Below, one piece after another: positions 53,166-62,996 of a stretch of 64,000 nt of DNA. The DNA is from Smittium mucronatum. Its lineage: Eukaryota; Kickxellomycota; Harpellomycetes; Harpellales; Legeriomycetaceae. Each line of letters starts with the position of its first letter. The stretch's first letter is position 1. The stretch is taken from assembly GCA_001953115.1 (NCBI GenBank), contig LSSL01000460.1, positions 1 to 64,000 on the forward strand, written 5' to 3'. The notes beneath the pieces were generated by a model that was not told the origin of the DNA, ran no database searches, and saw nothing but the letters and a program-made list of their open reading frames with translations. The position numbers were made by a program, and so were the translations under genes.

Positions 53166-54160
53166 AGAGTATAAATTTAATTTATAAAAAAAAATGTTTA
53201 ATTGATTTTTTCGAATTGGGATTTTTCTAAATATATAAAAGCAAAAAAAGACAAAAATCATATATATTTATTTACTTATTATTTATTTAGATCATTGAGT
53301 CACGATTTCAATAAAAGCTTAAATAATATTTGACAACAATCTCATTTTTATTATAAAAATATGCAAATATTTTTCACAATATATTAAGTCATAAATAATA
53401 CTTTTTTTCACATAAAAATCAAAATCAAAACCACTTTTTTTTTGTTTTATTGATTAAAAATTTAACTTATACATTTTTTTAATTTAAATTATAAGTTATA
53501 AATAAATTTAAATCGTTATTCTATTCAAATTAGTGTTGGAATAAATAGGATATTATCTCTTAGAATACACACAGGTATTGATTCACAAATATTTTGAGAA
53601 TTTTGCTTTTTTATAATGGTTTTTGTGTGTCTTTATTATAATTCGATATTTAAGCCAAAAAAAATAAATAACAGATACATTGATAACAAGGGCTTTTGAT
53701 AAACTTCAACCGTTGAATCCATCAATATTTATTATGGCTAAAATGGTTTAAAAAAACTATTATTAGTACGCCAAAGCATTTTTTCGATAAAATCATAAAT
53801 ATTTTATCGCAAAAAGATCTTTAAAAACATATTTCCAATAAATTTGTAAAATAAAATGAATTTTTTTTAGTATATCTCAAAATTTGAAAATTATTTATAA
53901 GTTTAAATATTGACTAATGAAATGCCTCATATGCGATAATACATATTATTATATGGTTAAAACTATAAAAAATATTCAATTTATAATATCCTTAGTATAA
54001 TTTTATAACTTATTACTATTTTCATTATGTAACTACTTATCAATATAATAACACATCAATATATAAAATTTTATTTATCCAATGAAAAAGCAAAAAAATA
54101 TGTCATCTTTACCTAAGGGTCTCTGATATAGTTAAAATAACACGAATTTATGAGATAACA
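53166..54160. other. A+T-rich non-coding stretch
   Basis: Nothing beyond A+T-rich sequence is seen. Confidence 0.5.
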
Positions 54161-54176
54161 GAGTATAATATGGATA
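54161..54176. repeat. Left target-site duplication of the 54.2-kb retroposon
   Basis: GAGTATAATATGGATA, identical to 54410-54425. Confidence 0.9.
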
Positions 54177-54409
54177 TTTTTTTTTGTATCACGGAATTTT
54201 ATTGTGAGATAACGTCATTAAAAACTATACTAAAAAAATTTGAAAAAAAGAAAAAGACGTATAGAAAAGACTATTATCCTAACTACAATAAGCTCCTCTG
54301 CCGGACTACCGGCTGCGTACCTACGAGAAAGGGGTTCAATCTACCAACCGAAAGACCCCCCCCCCTGGTATTGCTTCAAATATACTGGATGACTGAGGTT
54401 ACGTGCAGT
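54177..54409 (-). mobile_element. Retroposed element with a structured, G+C-rich head
   Basis: The 233-bp insert lies between perfect 16-bp direct repeats and carries T9 at 54177-54185, so it is a minus-strand insertion with a 3' A tail. On the minus strand the 5' end reads ACTGCACGTAACCTCAGTC. A C10 run (54356-54365 on the plus strand) and a G+C-rich core follow. The core can fold: GCCGG/CCGGC around ACTA (plus strand, about 54300-54313) and GGTT/AACC around a 9-base loop. The 3' half is A+T-rich. It shares no evident sequence with copies A-D, so it is a second family: a SINE, a short LINE 3' end, or a retrocopy of a small structured RNA. A chance 118-codon frame crosses it and is not a gene. 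Confidence 0.75.
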
Positions 54410-54425
54410 GAGTATAATATGGATA
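54410..54425. repeat. Right target-site duplication of the 54.2-kb retroposon
   Basis: GAGTATAATATGGATA, identical to 54161-54176. Confidence 0.9.
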
Positions 54426-54618
54426 GTTTGTTTTTTAAAAAACTTTATGGTGGGAAAAATGGCTCATTATCTCATCATATTTATGATCAGATATTAATTA
54501 GTTTTATTTTCAATTACAAGTTCTGAATCAGTATTATATTGTTCACATTCCATTGTGAAAATTAAAAATTGTTTCATATTTTTCTTAGTGAAATTTAAAG
54601 TAAATTACATGTAATAAT

Positions 54619-54640
54619 AATATATATATATATATATATA
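54619..54640. repeat. (AT)11 microsatellite
   Basis: Twenty-two bases of uninterrupted AT dinucleotides. Confidence 0.9.
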
Positions 54641-57124
54641 CTAGTTTAACATAGAGCTGATTTTTAACAAAAATAAAAAATAAAATTACTGAATGAGTTT
54701 TGAAATTCAAATTCTGAGAATTTAACGATATTAAATTATCCCAAATTATAAATAAATGTTTTTTAATCTTTTTTTGTGAATTTTTTTACAATTTAAATAA
54801 AAGATAAAAATTAATGGAAAATCAAAACCTGAACTATAAAAAAATAGGCTTATATTTTTAAATTCTTCAAATGATGCAAATTTAAATTTAAATGAAAAAT
54901 TACAGTTATATTCTATCAAACCTTCTTTTTCTTAATATCAGATAGAACAACCTTATTATTTTTTATATAAATGAAGTATATTCATCAAGAATAAATCACT
55001 AAAAAAATTTTAAATCAAACCCATACGTTTTTAATAGTTTATTTATACCTTGGTAATACTATTAGTAGTAAAATAATTATTTAGAGATAAAATAAAAATT
55101 ATTCGCATGTTTATGTCCCAAAAAACTCAAATAAAAAGATTCGGTGTGTGAAAAGGAAAATTTTAATTTCCTAAGTTTAGAGCAACGGAATTGTGGACAA
55201 ATGATAAATAAAAAAACTTCGTTTAAATATTCATGAAAATTTGTAGCTTTCTATTTGAATTATTTATTAACAATATATTCATCGGTTATTTTTTTTGATT
55301 ATACACAATGCCCCTTTTTATCGCTTTAATATTTAATTTATAAAAATAAATTTAATACTTTTTTTCGCTTTATTTAAATTAGGACCTCTATATCAACAAT
55401 AATAATAATGAAGTATTACTATTAATATTTTAAAATGGCATGTCCAGAAAGTTTGATATCATTAACAACAAAATTTAAATAGTTAAAATACCACTCCATA
55501 TATATATATAGTTTTCTTCGATTAGTATCTCATAATTTTTCACAGAAAAAAAGATATTTTTTGAGGCATGTTTTATATCGAAAATGGTGAAAAATGAAGG
55601 GGAAAATTTTTTTCAGAGTGTAGTGTGCCATTAGCAATAAACAAGATGTTTTCAATTTATGAGAAATTTTACTAAAAATTATATATCATTTAGACTAGAC
55701 CTCACAAAAGGTTATTTTTCCGAATAACATCAGTATAATTTCTTTTAGCATTGAATTTTTTTGGCAAGAAATAAAAAAACCAGAGATAAATGGCTTTTTT
55801 TATCTTTTATTTTATTGAAGTATCATAATAGTAAAAGATCTGCTAAATAATAGCGCAACTTTTTTTCAATGTATAGAAAAGATTATTTTCTACTTCCTGA
55901 AATATTGGAATGACGAAAGCGCAAAACCTCATTATATTGTAATTTTTTTAGCCCTAAAAATATCACAAAATTTAATTAGAAAGTTTGGGGATATTAGAAA
56001 ATATGAGATTCAATCTTATTTATAGTTTTTTGGAAAAAAATATTTACAATAAAGTTTTTTGTGTGAATCATTGTTTTCCTGCCTATATTTTAACCTTTAA
56101 ATTAAATTAATGACCAATTTCGGTTATGTAATCTTAGGGTTTACTAGAAAAAAAATTTGTTCTCAGATATGTATTAACATTAATGGTTGCTTTCTAAATT
56201 AAAAATGCCGATAAATACATTATAAAACATGTAAAATTGGTATTTTATGCATATTTTGATTAGGAGAAATAGTAAAAAAAAAAGTTATTCTTTATCTTTC
56301 AGAAAATCTTATATTTAAAAAAGCAAACATGTCTGGCTTTTAATCTTAATCTTGTTTTAGTATCACCTGTATCTTTTAAGAATAAAAATCAAAAAATATA
56401 TTATTTTCATCTCTAGGATGTTTCTACAATAAAAAAATGATTATTTTTTCCTACAAAGCTAAAATTAAAACCATAAAAATAACCCATTTCCAATTTTTAA
56501 TATATTAACATTAAAAGGGTTATAATTATACACGTATCCAGAAAAAATAAAATAATTTAGATATGCTTATATTAAATAAATACAGAATCATATATATAAA
56601 TCTAGATCAAAAATCAGAATCAAAAAATAAAAGTTAAGACTTATATAAGTTAGGGCTTGAATATTATCACATTTTTTTAAAGAGCGAAGTTTTATTTTTT
56701 TTTCATTTGAAAAGAAAAAAAATCAAAGGAGAGTATTTCAAATAATAACATTTAGAACACACGGAATATTAATAAATGTTTTATGTTTGCATATTTTTTG
56801 AAGTTCGTGATTTCAAATTTTTTTCTTAAATTTTATATTGTATAAAAATGGTACTTCCTTGCTATTTAACAGAAGCTAATGATAAATTTTGATTTAAATT
56901 TTAGCTAAACTTGAAGATATTTATTTTTAATAATAATATAATATAATATCTCATTTTATTAAAAAAATATGGGTATTAATTACAGAAAGTTATTCCCATT
57001 ATATCCAAATTATAGAAATAAATATTTTTGCTTCACCCAGGATTTTAATTACTTATAGAGTACACAATAAAATAAAGAAACTGATAGATATTTGAAAATA
57101 TTGTGTTTATAAATTATCAAACAT

Positions 57125-57148
57125 GCACACACACACACATATATATAT
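57125..57148. repeat. Compound (CA)n(TA)n microsatellite
   Basis: CA dinucleotides pass directly into TA dinucleotides. Confidence 0.85.
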
Positions 57149-57960
57149 AAAGAACATCATTTATTCTCGTTTCTCAGTAAAAAGAGAAACTTTTAAAAAA
57201 ATTAGAACTTGTAAAATCAGATTTTTTTTAGCTTAAGTTTTCTCCTTTTTAACAAAATAGAAAATGTGAATTAGAATAAAAATAACACATCAAATTTAGC
57301 CCCAATAAAAAGATTTATGGATTGCTATGGTGTTTGTGATTCAAAAAATGAAAACTCGGCCATTTTTCAGGAAAAAAGTCAATGGTTTTCCTCTGAAAGA
57401 GTTTTTTTTTTACACACTGAATTTCCAGTAAAATTATTTTAATTACAAATTCCAAATATTATTACCAGTTTATACAATGTAAAGCGTGCTAGCTTAGTTT
57501 TTGCATTCTGAAAAGATTTTGTTTTTTTATTTAAGAATATAAAGATATTTGAATATACTGAAGAAATAAAGCAGGGTTGAGAGATCAGAAAGCTTAAATA
57601 ATAAAAAATTGATTTATATACTTAAATCCTGTTTATTAAATAGTTTTTCATCTTTTTGCATCGATTTTAACTTTATGCAAACAAAAATCGTATTATCCTA
57701 ATGTACATAAATTTTTGACCAGTTTTTTCCCTTCTTCTATTTGCAACCAGGAGAACACATGTCCCCTAACGATATAATCATAGTTATTAACATATTTGTA
57801 GGGTTTAGGTATGATCCCCCTATAAAAATCAATTATTAAATTTTTTTTATGAGAATTTTCACTTTATTGGAAAATTGGGGAGAGGCGTCTAGAGTTTGTA
57901 CCAGTTAATTTTTTAGTAGCTGGAAAAAATATATTTCCACATTTGATCTTTATTTAGATA

Positions 57961-59418
57961 TTACAGGGGTTTTCTTTGTTAAAGACAACTATTTTCATTT
58001 TTAGAGACAAATTATTGCATTACTGGGGGGGGGGGGGNNNNNNNNNNNNNNNNNNNNNNNNNNNNNNNNNNNNNNNNNNNNNNNNNNNNNNNNNNNNNNN
58101 NNNNNNNNNNNNNNNNNNNNNNNNNNNNNNNNNNNNNNNNNNNNNNNNNNNNNNNNNNNNNNNNNNNNNNNNNNNNNNNNNNNNNNNNNNNNNNNNNNNN
58201 NNNNNNNNNNNNNNNNNNNNNNNNNNNNNNNNNNNNNNNNNNNNNNNNNNNNNNNNNNNNNNNNNNNNNNNNNNNNNNNNNNNNNNNNNNNNNNNNNNNN
58301 NNNNNNNNNNNNNNNNNNNNNNNNNNNNNNNNNNNNNNNNNNNNNNNNNNNNNNNNNNNNNNNNNNNNNNNNNNNNNNNNNNNNNNNNNNNNNNNNNNNN
58401 NNNNNNNNNNNNNNNNNNNNNNNNNNNNNNNNNNNNNNNNNNNNNNNNNNNNNNNNNNNNNNNNNNNNNNNNNNNNNNNNNNNNNNNNNNNNNNNNNNNN
58501 NNNGGGGGGGGGGGGGTTCGCTTTTAAAAACACAAAATTTCATTTTTAGAGACACATTATTACATTATTGGAGAGATGTTTTTTCATTTTTATAGACATA
58601 TTATTTCGTGTTTGGGGAAGGGGGGGGGGGACTTTTTCCATTTTTAAGAGACACAATATTACAAGATTGGAGATGTCATTTTTCGTAGCTACAGGCATTT
58701 CCCCACTTTGTAGAGTATAATTACTACTTTGTGTGAATAATTTACCCTAATTATTTTTTTAAAAGAATTTATATTGTGTGTGATTTCACCAAAAACAAAT
58801 GTATTCAACATAAAATCATAAAAATGAAATGGGAAAGATTTAAAGAAATCGAAAATTAAAAAATATGATTTTATTTAATTAGGATGATCCTTCAATTTTT
58901 TAATAACTTCAAAATTTTGTCTACCTAAAACCACTTTCTTAATATAATTACGATTAATGATAATAAATTTAGATCTTTCTCAATAAAGTAATCATTATTT
59001 TATTTTTTATGTTATTTTTGTTTCATGATCACTTTTATCAAACGTTTTGATAGCTTCAAATGTATATTTATCTACTAGCTTGGCTATTATATGAACCCGG
59101 CGATATAAGCGAATGATCCGCATTATAGCTTTTTTTTATAAAAAAAAACTAGGGTGAATTATTCATACTAGTAATTATGCTCCACAAAGTGGGGAAATGC
59201 CTGTAACTATGAAAAAGGTCATCTCCAATCTTGTAATGTTGTTCCTCCAAAAATGAAAAAAAATCCCCCCGCTCTCGAAATAATATGTCTATAAAAAAGA
59301 AAAAATATACCCCCAATAATGTAATATGTCTATAAAAACGAAAAAAAATCCCCCAGTAATGTAATAATTTGTCTCTAAAAATGAAAATAGTAGTCCCTAA
59401 CAATGAAAAAACCTGTAA
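57961..59418. mobile_element. Fold-back transposable element with tandem sub-repeats
   Basis: Two long inverted arms (57961 to about 58751; about 59149 to 59418) mirror each other. The outer ends are TTACAGG and CCTGTAA, each followed outward by TA, which fits a TA target duplication of the Tc1/mariner type. Both arms contain a unit of about 45-50 bp (CATTTTTAGAGACA, then ATTATTACATTATT, then a G run), repeated about four times on the left around the gap and about five times in inverse on the right. Near the centre both carry ACAGGCATTTCCCCACTTTG or its complement. The spacer (58752-59148) is unique. No transposase frame exists: long frames reading through the arms or the N run are artefacts. 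It is best called a non-autonomous fold-back element or large MITE. Confidence 0.8.
58025..58516. other. Assembly gap (58038-58503) bounded by G13 on each side
   Basis: There are 466 N between GGGGGGGGGGGGG at 58025-58037 and 58504-58516. The gap falls in the left arm of the fold-back element. Poly-G inside a palindromic tandem repeat is a likely cause of the assembly break, so the true length is unknown. Confidence 0.95.
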
Positions 59419-59816
59419 TAAATCCTCTTTTTTTTAATAATGGATAGCTTCTTTTACTACCATAGTTTAGATTTAGTTTTATTCATACCAATAATATTTT
59501 TAATAAATCAGATTCAACTATAAATTAATATGGTGCGGAGTTTCTAATTTAGACATTTTATACACATATATTTATTTGGTTTAGGATAAAGATCTATTTG
59601 CTAACCGGATCATACACAAGGAAGATTTTTTTGACTTGAGACTGGTAGTAAAAGGCACGGGGGAAATTTATTTCAATAAACACTCTTAGCTTCCAATTTA
59701 TAATAAAGTATACTTTAAATCTTGAGATGGTTAAAGAAATATCTCCACGCATCCCGACAGCATCAATAGGATATCAATGAGGTATTCAGAGTAAGAGGAT
59801 AGCATTCAGTAAGAGA
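59419..59816. other. Non-coding stretch of rising G+C content
   Basis: Composition becomes less A+T-rich from about 59560. No frame, RNA or repeat was recognised. Confidence 0.4.
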
Positions 59817-59985
59817 GGCCTTCCATTTTCTAGCCCAAATTTCTGCTTCATTTCTATTTGTGTATATCGGAAATTCCAATTGGATTATATTCCCAATTCA
59901 TCCAATAGTATACAGATGTTTTCCATCTAACAATGACGTTGTTCGAAAATTGAAAGCCACTTTTGTACCGTTGAGCCTGAAAGTA
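59817..59985. mobile_element. TTAA-type MITE, copy M1 (degraded)
   Basis: Aligns in the same orientation with M2. GCCCAAATTTCTGC corresponds to GCCCAAATTTATGC; CTATTTGTGTATAT to CTATTTGCGTATAT; CCAATAGTATACA to CCAATGGTATACA; and GAAAGCCACTTTTGTACC to a near-identical segment. The right end runs into TATTAAA, with TTAA at 59986-59989. The left end is diverged (GGCCTTCC in place of CCCTTTCC). Confidence 0.55.
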
Positions 59986-59989
59986 TTAA

Positions 59990-60631
59990 ATTGAAGCTCA
60001 AAGCTATATTGTATGCATTTTCTCTATTAATGATGAAAATTTCAAAATCAATTAAAAAAATGGCAAATACATGACTTACAACATTGCGTAAAAAATCCTA
60101 GTCTAAAAAATATTGGGGTTTACAGATTAACTCGGTGATGTTTAGTTACTAAAAAAATTACTTCCCCATGCTTTTTCAAAATTAATTGACCTGGTATTTG
60201 TAACCCCCTCTACCCCGGATTTGGAGACACGGAAGTCGTTCATAATGATGGACCAATGATATCCAATCTCGGATTAAGTTCTAAGAAGTCAAAATATATT
60301 GACCAAGGCATCCAAAAATAAAAATTAAGTTTGTTGATAAAATCAATAGGAGCTCGCATTGCGTTGAGTCCTTAGTCCACAAACTATTCTTCATTTGTGA
60401 TTTTATTACAATATTTTTTATAAAAAAGGGTTATTGCATTAGGTGCAGTGTAAAAAAAAAGTAAAGATTTCGATCAAACTTGAAAATCCTTGGTTTCTGC
60501 TCCATTTAACCCAAAACATGTAGATTTAGTGAGGTATGGCTTTATAAAGTAAGATTAAATACTAGCATAAGTTGTAAAACAAATATTAATGTTAATTGAT
60601 CAGATGAAATCTATTGGATGAATGAAGATCG
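59990..60631. other. Non-coding stretch between MITE copies
   Basis: Moderately G+C-rich by the standard of this window (for example 60181-60240), with no open frame of note. Confidence 0.4.
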
Positions 60632-60635
60632 TTGA

Positions 60636-60799
60636 CCCTTTCCGGGCCCAAATTTATGCCTTTCCCCTATTTGCGTATATTTACAATTACAATTGGTTCA
60701 AAAATATGATCAGCCCAATGGTATACAAATAAAATTAAACTAATAATAACATTGAGCGAAAAGTGAAAGCCATTTTTTGTACCATCGCCCCTGAGAGGG
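60636..60799. mobile_element. TTAA-type MITE, copy M2
   Basis: A 164-bp element beginning CCCTTTCCGGGCC and ending in the complement of CCCTCTCAGGGGC, so 10 of 13 terminal bases match as inverted repeats. It is flanked by TTGA (60632-60635) and TTAA (60800-60803), close to a TTAA duplication. CCC-terminal inverted repeats at TTAA sites are the signature of piggyBac-type elements. It has no coding capacity, so it would be mobilised in trans. Confidence 0.65.
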
Positions 60800-60803
60800 T
60801 TAA

Positions 60804-62111
60804 ATAGTGAATGAATCAACCATTGTGGGTACGCCAATATAATTGTTATTTACAACTTTAACCACGCGACCATGCAACAATAGTACCAATTGTTTTTAAT
60901 TATGGAGCTCAAGATAAGGCATATAATATGTATATTTTTTTCCATTAAAATTCATTTAATATGATTTTAAATTACTATTGGCTAGTTTCATTGGTAATCG
61001 GTGAGGATTTGTATATTCACAAATGGGTGGCTTAGGACATTTTTCTTCCTGAAGGGTAAAACAAACCGGTATAGGGTTTTGATATTACATTTGCGATTAG
61101 GCTTTTTTAGAGCAGAAATTAACAATTGAATGAATTTATTTTAATTTTAGCGATCTGACTTGCTAATAAAGTTCAGCTGTATAAAAAAACAATACACTTT
61201 TCTCGTTTCGGTAAAAAAATTACAAAATTTTTTGAAAATAGTATTACACGAATGTTTGTAGAAGGAAATAAATAATCTTTATCCTGTATTTGGTAGATTA
61301 TTTGACAGATCAGACGCTTTTTTTAGCTCAAAAGCTTATAAATCAATCTTATTAAAATATACTATTGGATAATATTGTTGTATAATTTCTAAATTTATCG
61401 TAAACTTACTTGAGACATTTAACAACTATTATTTGTTATTTTTAACGAATAAAAAACAACTTATTATAAATCAAAAAAATTATTTAAATGGAAAAAAGAA
61501 ATCTATAAAAGTAAAAAGGCTGATTTGCTAAAGAATCTGCCATTTTTATCAAACGAAAATAAATGCCTAGAATTAATAACGCAGGTTTTTACATGAAATT
61601 TGAAGCGAAGGCAGTTAATGCTTTGTATATAAACTTCTTTGGGCTCCAGGATATTTTGGGCTCCTATTTGTGCAATTTATTATTAATGATCAACCATAAA
61701 CCTCACTAACCCAATAAAGGCTCGTAAATGGGGTTTGTTGGCAACGACATTAGTAAATCAATGTGACCGTTCCTCTATCAAAGCTGACAAAGGAAAGAAT
61801 AAGAATTTTTGAACAAATTTATTTATAGATATGGATAACAAAGAGGGATATTATTGAGTGATTGTTGAGTACTTTCCATGTTTTTAGCCTCTGACAGACT
61901 CATTTAATGTAGCTATGGTTGGTTTATAAGCGATGCTGAGTTGAGATCAAAGTCTTATTTGTATTTTCAAAATTAGAGGAGTAGCGATTATTTCGATTAT
62001 TTTTATTGGCTCTGAAAGTTTAAGCAAATTATATAACAAGTTTTATTGCAATCACGCCATGTTGATGCAATGGAGATGGTTGAGATATTTAGCAATAATT
62101 GAAATGGAGTT
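60804..62111. other. Non-coding stretch, possibly with older repeat fragments
   Basis: No supported gene. CTATTTGTGCAATTT near 61669 and CCCAATAAAG near 61711 weakly echo the MITE interior and may be a very old copy. Confidence 0.35.
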
Positions 62112-62115
62112 TTAT

Positions 62116-62261
62116 CCCTTCCAGGTCCAATGCTACAAACAGATTCTCGGTTTTCAGGCAATGCAAAATTTTATATAATTTGGTGAACTTAATGCGCCAT
62201 CGAATAGAAAATAATGGATTTCACAAATATGAACTCAACATGCTTTTTGGCCTGGAAAGGG
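62116..62261. mobile_element. TTAA-type MITE, copy M3 (inverted relative to M2)
   Basis: A 146-bp element starting CCCTTCCAGGTCCAA and ending in the complement of CCCTTTCCAGGCCAA, a strong inverted repeat. TTAA follows at 62262-62265 and TTAT precedes it. Its left half aligns with the reverse complement of the right half of M2 (ATGCTACAAAC with ATGGTACAAAA; CAATG further in), and its right half with the reverse complement of the left half of M2. Hence the same family in opposite orientation. The 63-codon frame crossing it is a by-product. Confidence 0.65.
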
Positions 62262-62335
62262 TTAAAGCGAGCCAAGTAATGCTAAAATAATCGATTGCTT
62301 TATAAATCCCAATAAATTTTTTAGCATCGTTTTAA

Positions 62336-62401
62336 TCAATAATAGCTGTTCAAATCATCATCTTCAATTTGAATAGATTCAAGCCCTGGAAGATCTTCCA
62401 T
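62336..62401 (-). CDS. Possible terminal exon or micro-ORF with acidic tail
   Basis: A short minus-strand frame runs from ATG (62401-62399) to TGA (62338-62336). The C-terminal part reads GLESIQIEDDDLNSYY, far from the Phe/Ile/Lys/Asn mix expected by chance here. Alternatively it is a last exon starting at 62385 after a pyrimidine-rich tract and CTTCCAG acceptor, phase 0. No upstream exon could be tied to it and the product is not recognised. Confidence 0.25.
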   Translation of the reverse strand: MEDLPGLESIQIEDDDLNSYY

Positions 62402-62818
62402 ATAAATAGAAAGATAGATTTTTTTTTAAAAAAAAAACCAGTGCTGATACTTTTTGTTGATGGATGATGAACAATATTTAGTTATTGGTGGACTATTTGA
62501 TTGTAAACATGTAATTATCATATATTTTGAAAATGGTCTATTCAAGGGTGAAGGTACAAAAATGTCAGAAATTTTGAATATTAATAATATTAGTTTCATT
62601 TACCGAAATAATTAACGAATTTTATTAATTATTAAACACCTTACAAAATCCACAAATAGTTTCAGTATTAGAACGCCTTGTCAAAAGGCTAAAGTACAAA
62701 TTGTGATAGACCATCTATATAACCTTTCCAAGAAACTAATTTAGTCTAAAATAATATCCGCATGAATATCAAAGTCGCTATTGGTTTATAATTATGCAAA
62801 TAAAAAGCAATGGACTAG

Positions 62819-62996
62819 TAAAAATTACTTTTCTCATTTACAGAGTATGAGTTCCTGTCTTTGTCAAATGGGTGTCATGAAGGAATTAATGCAAATACTC
62901 GAAATAGTATCTCATAATAAAACTATTTCTAATCCAAGTTTATTAAGAATTAATATGAAATATTACATAAAAAATGTTATACAGTCAATCAAATAA
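62819..62996 (+). CDS. Possible terminal exon of an unrecognised gene
   Basis: Open from before 62819 to TAA at 62994-62996. A good acceptor (CTTTTCTCATTTACAG) ends at about 62842, and the following frame reads SMSSCLCQMGVMKELMQ, then ILEIVSHNKTISNPSLLRIN, to the stop. The composition (Met, Gln, Ser, Cys, Val) is unlike chance frames in this window, and the segment looks helical. No ATG-initiated first exon was found upstream, so it may be a fragment. Confidence 0.25.

Larger units (their letters stand above)
54426..57958. other. A+T-rich non-coding stretch
   Basis: No gene is supported. It contains an AT run (54619-54640) and a compound CA/TA run (57125-57148). Confidence 0.5.

Noticed and set aside
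54170..54526. 118-codon plus-strand frame
   Set aside because: It begins in the left target duplication, crosses the minus-strand retroposon and ends beyond the right duplication, so it cannot be an old gene.
57976..58555. Long open frames on both strands reading through the N gap
   Set aside because: They consist mainly of N and repeat sequence inside the fold-back element.
59149..59403. 84-codon minus-strand frame
   Set aside because: It is a translation of the tandem units in the right arm of the fold-back element, and its N-terminus repeats that of the frame in the left arm.
62099..62290. 63-codon plus-strand frame
   Set aside because: It lies across MITE copy M3, including both inverted ends.
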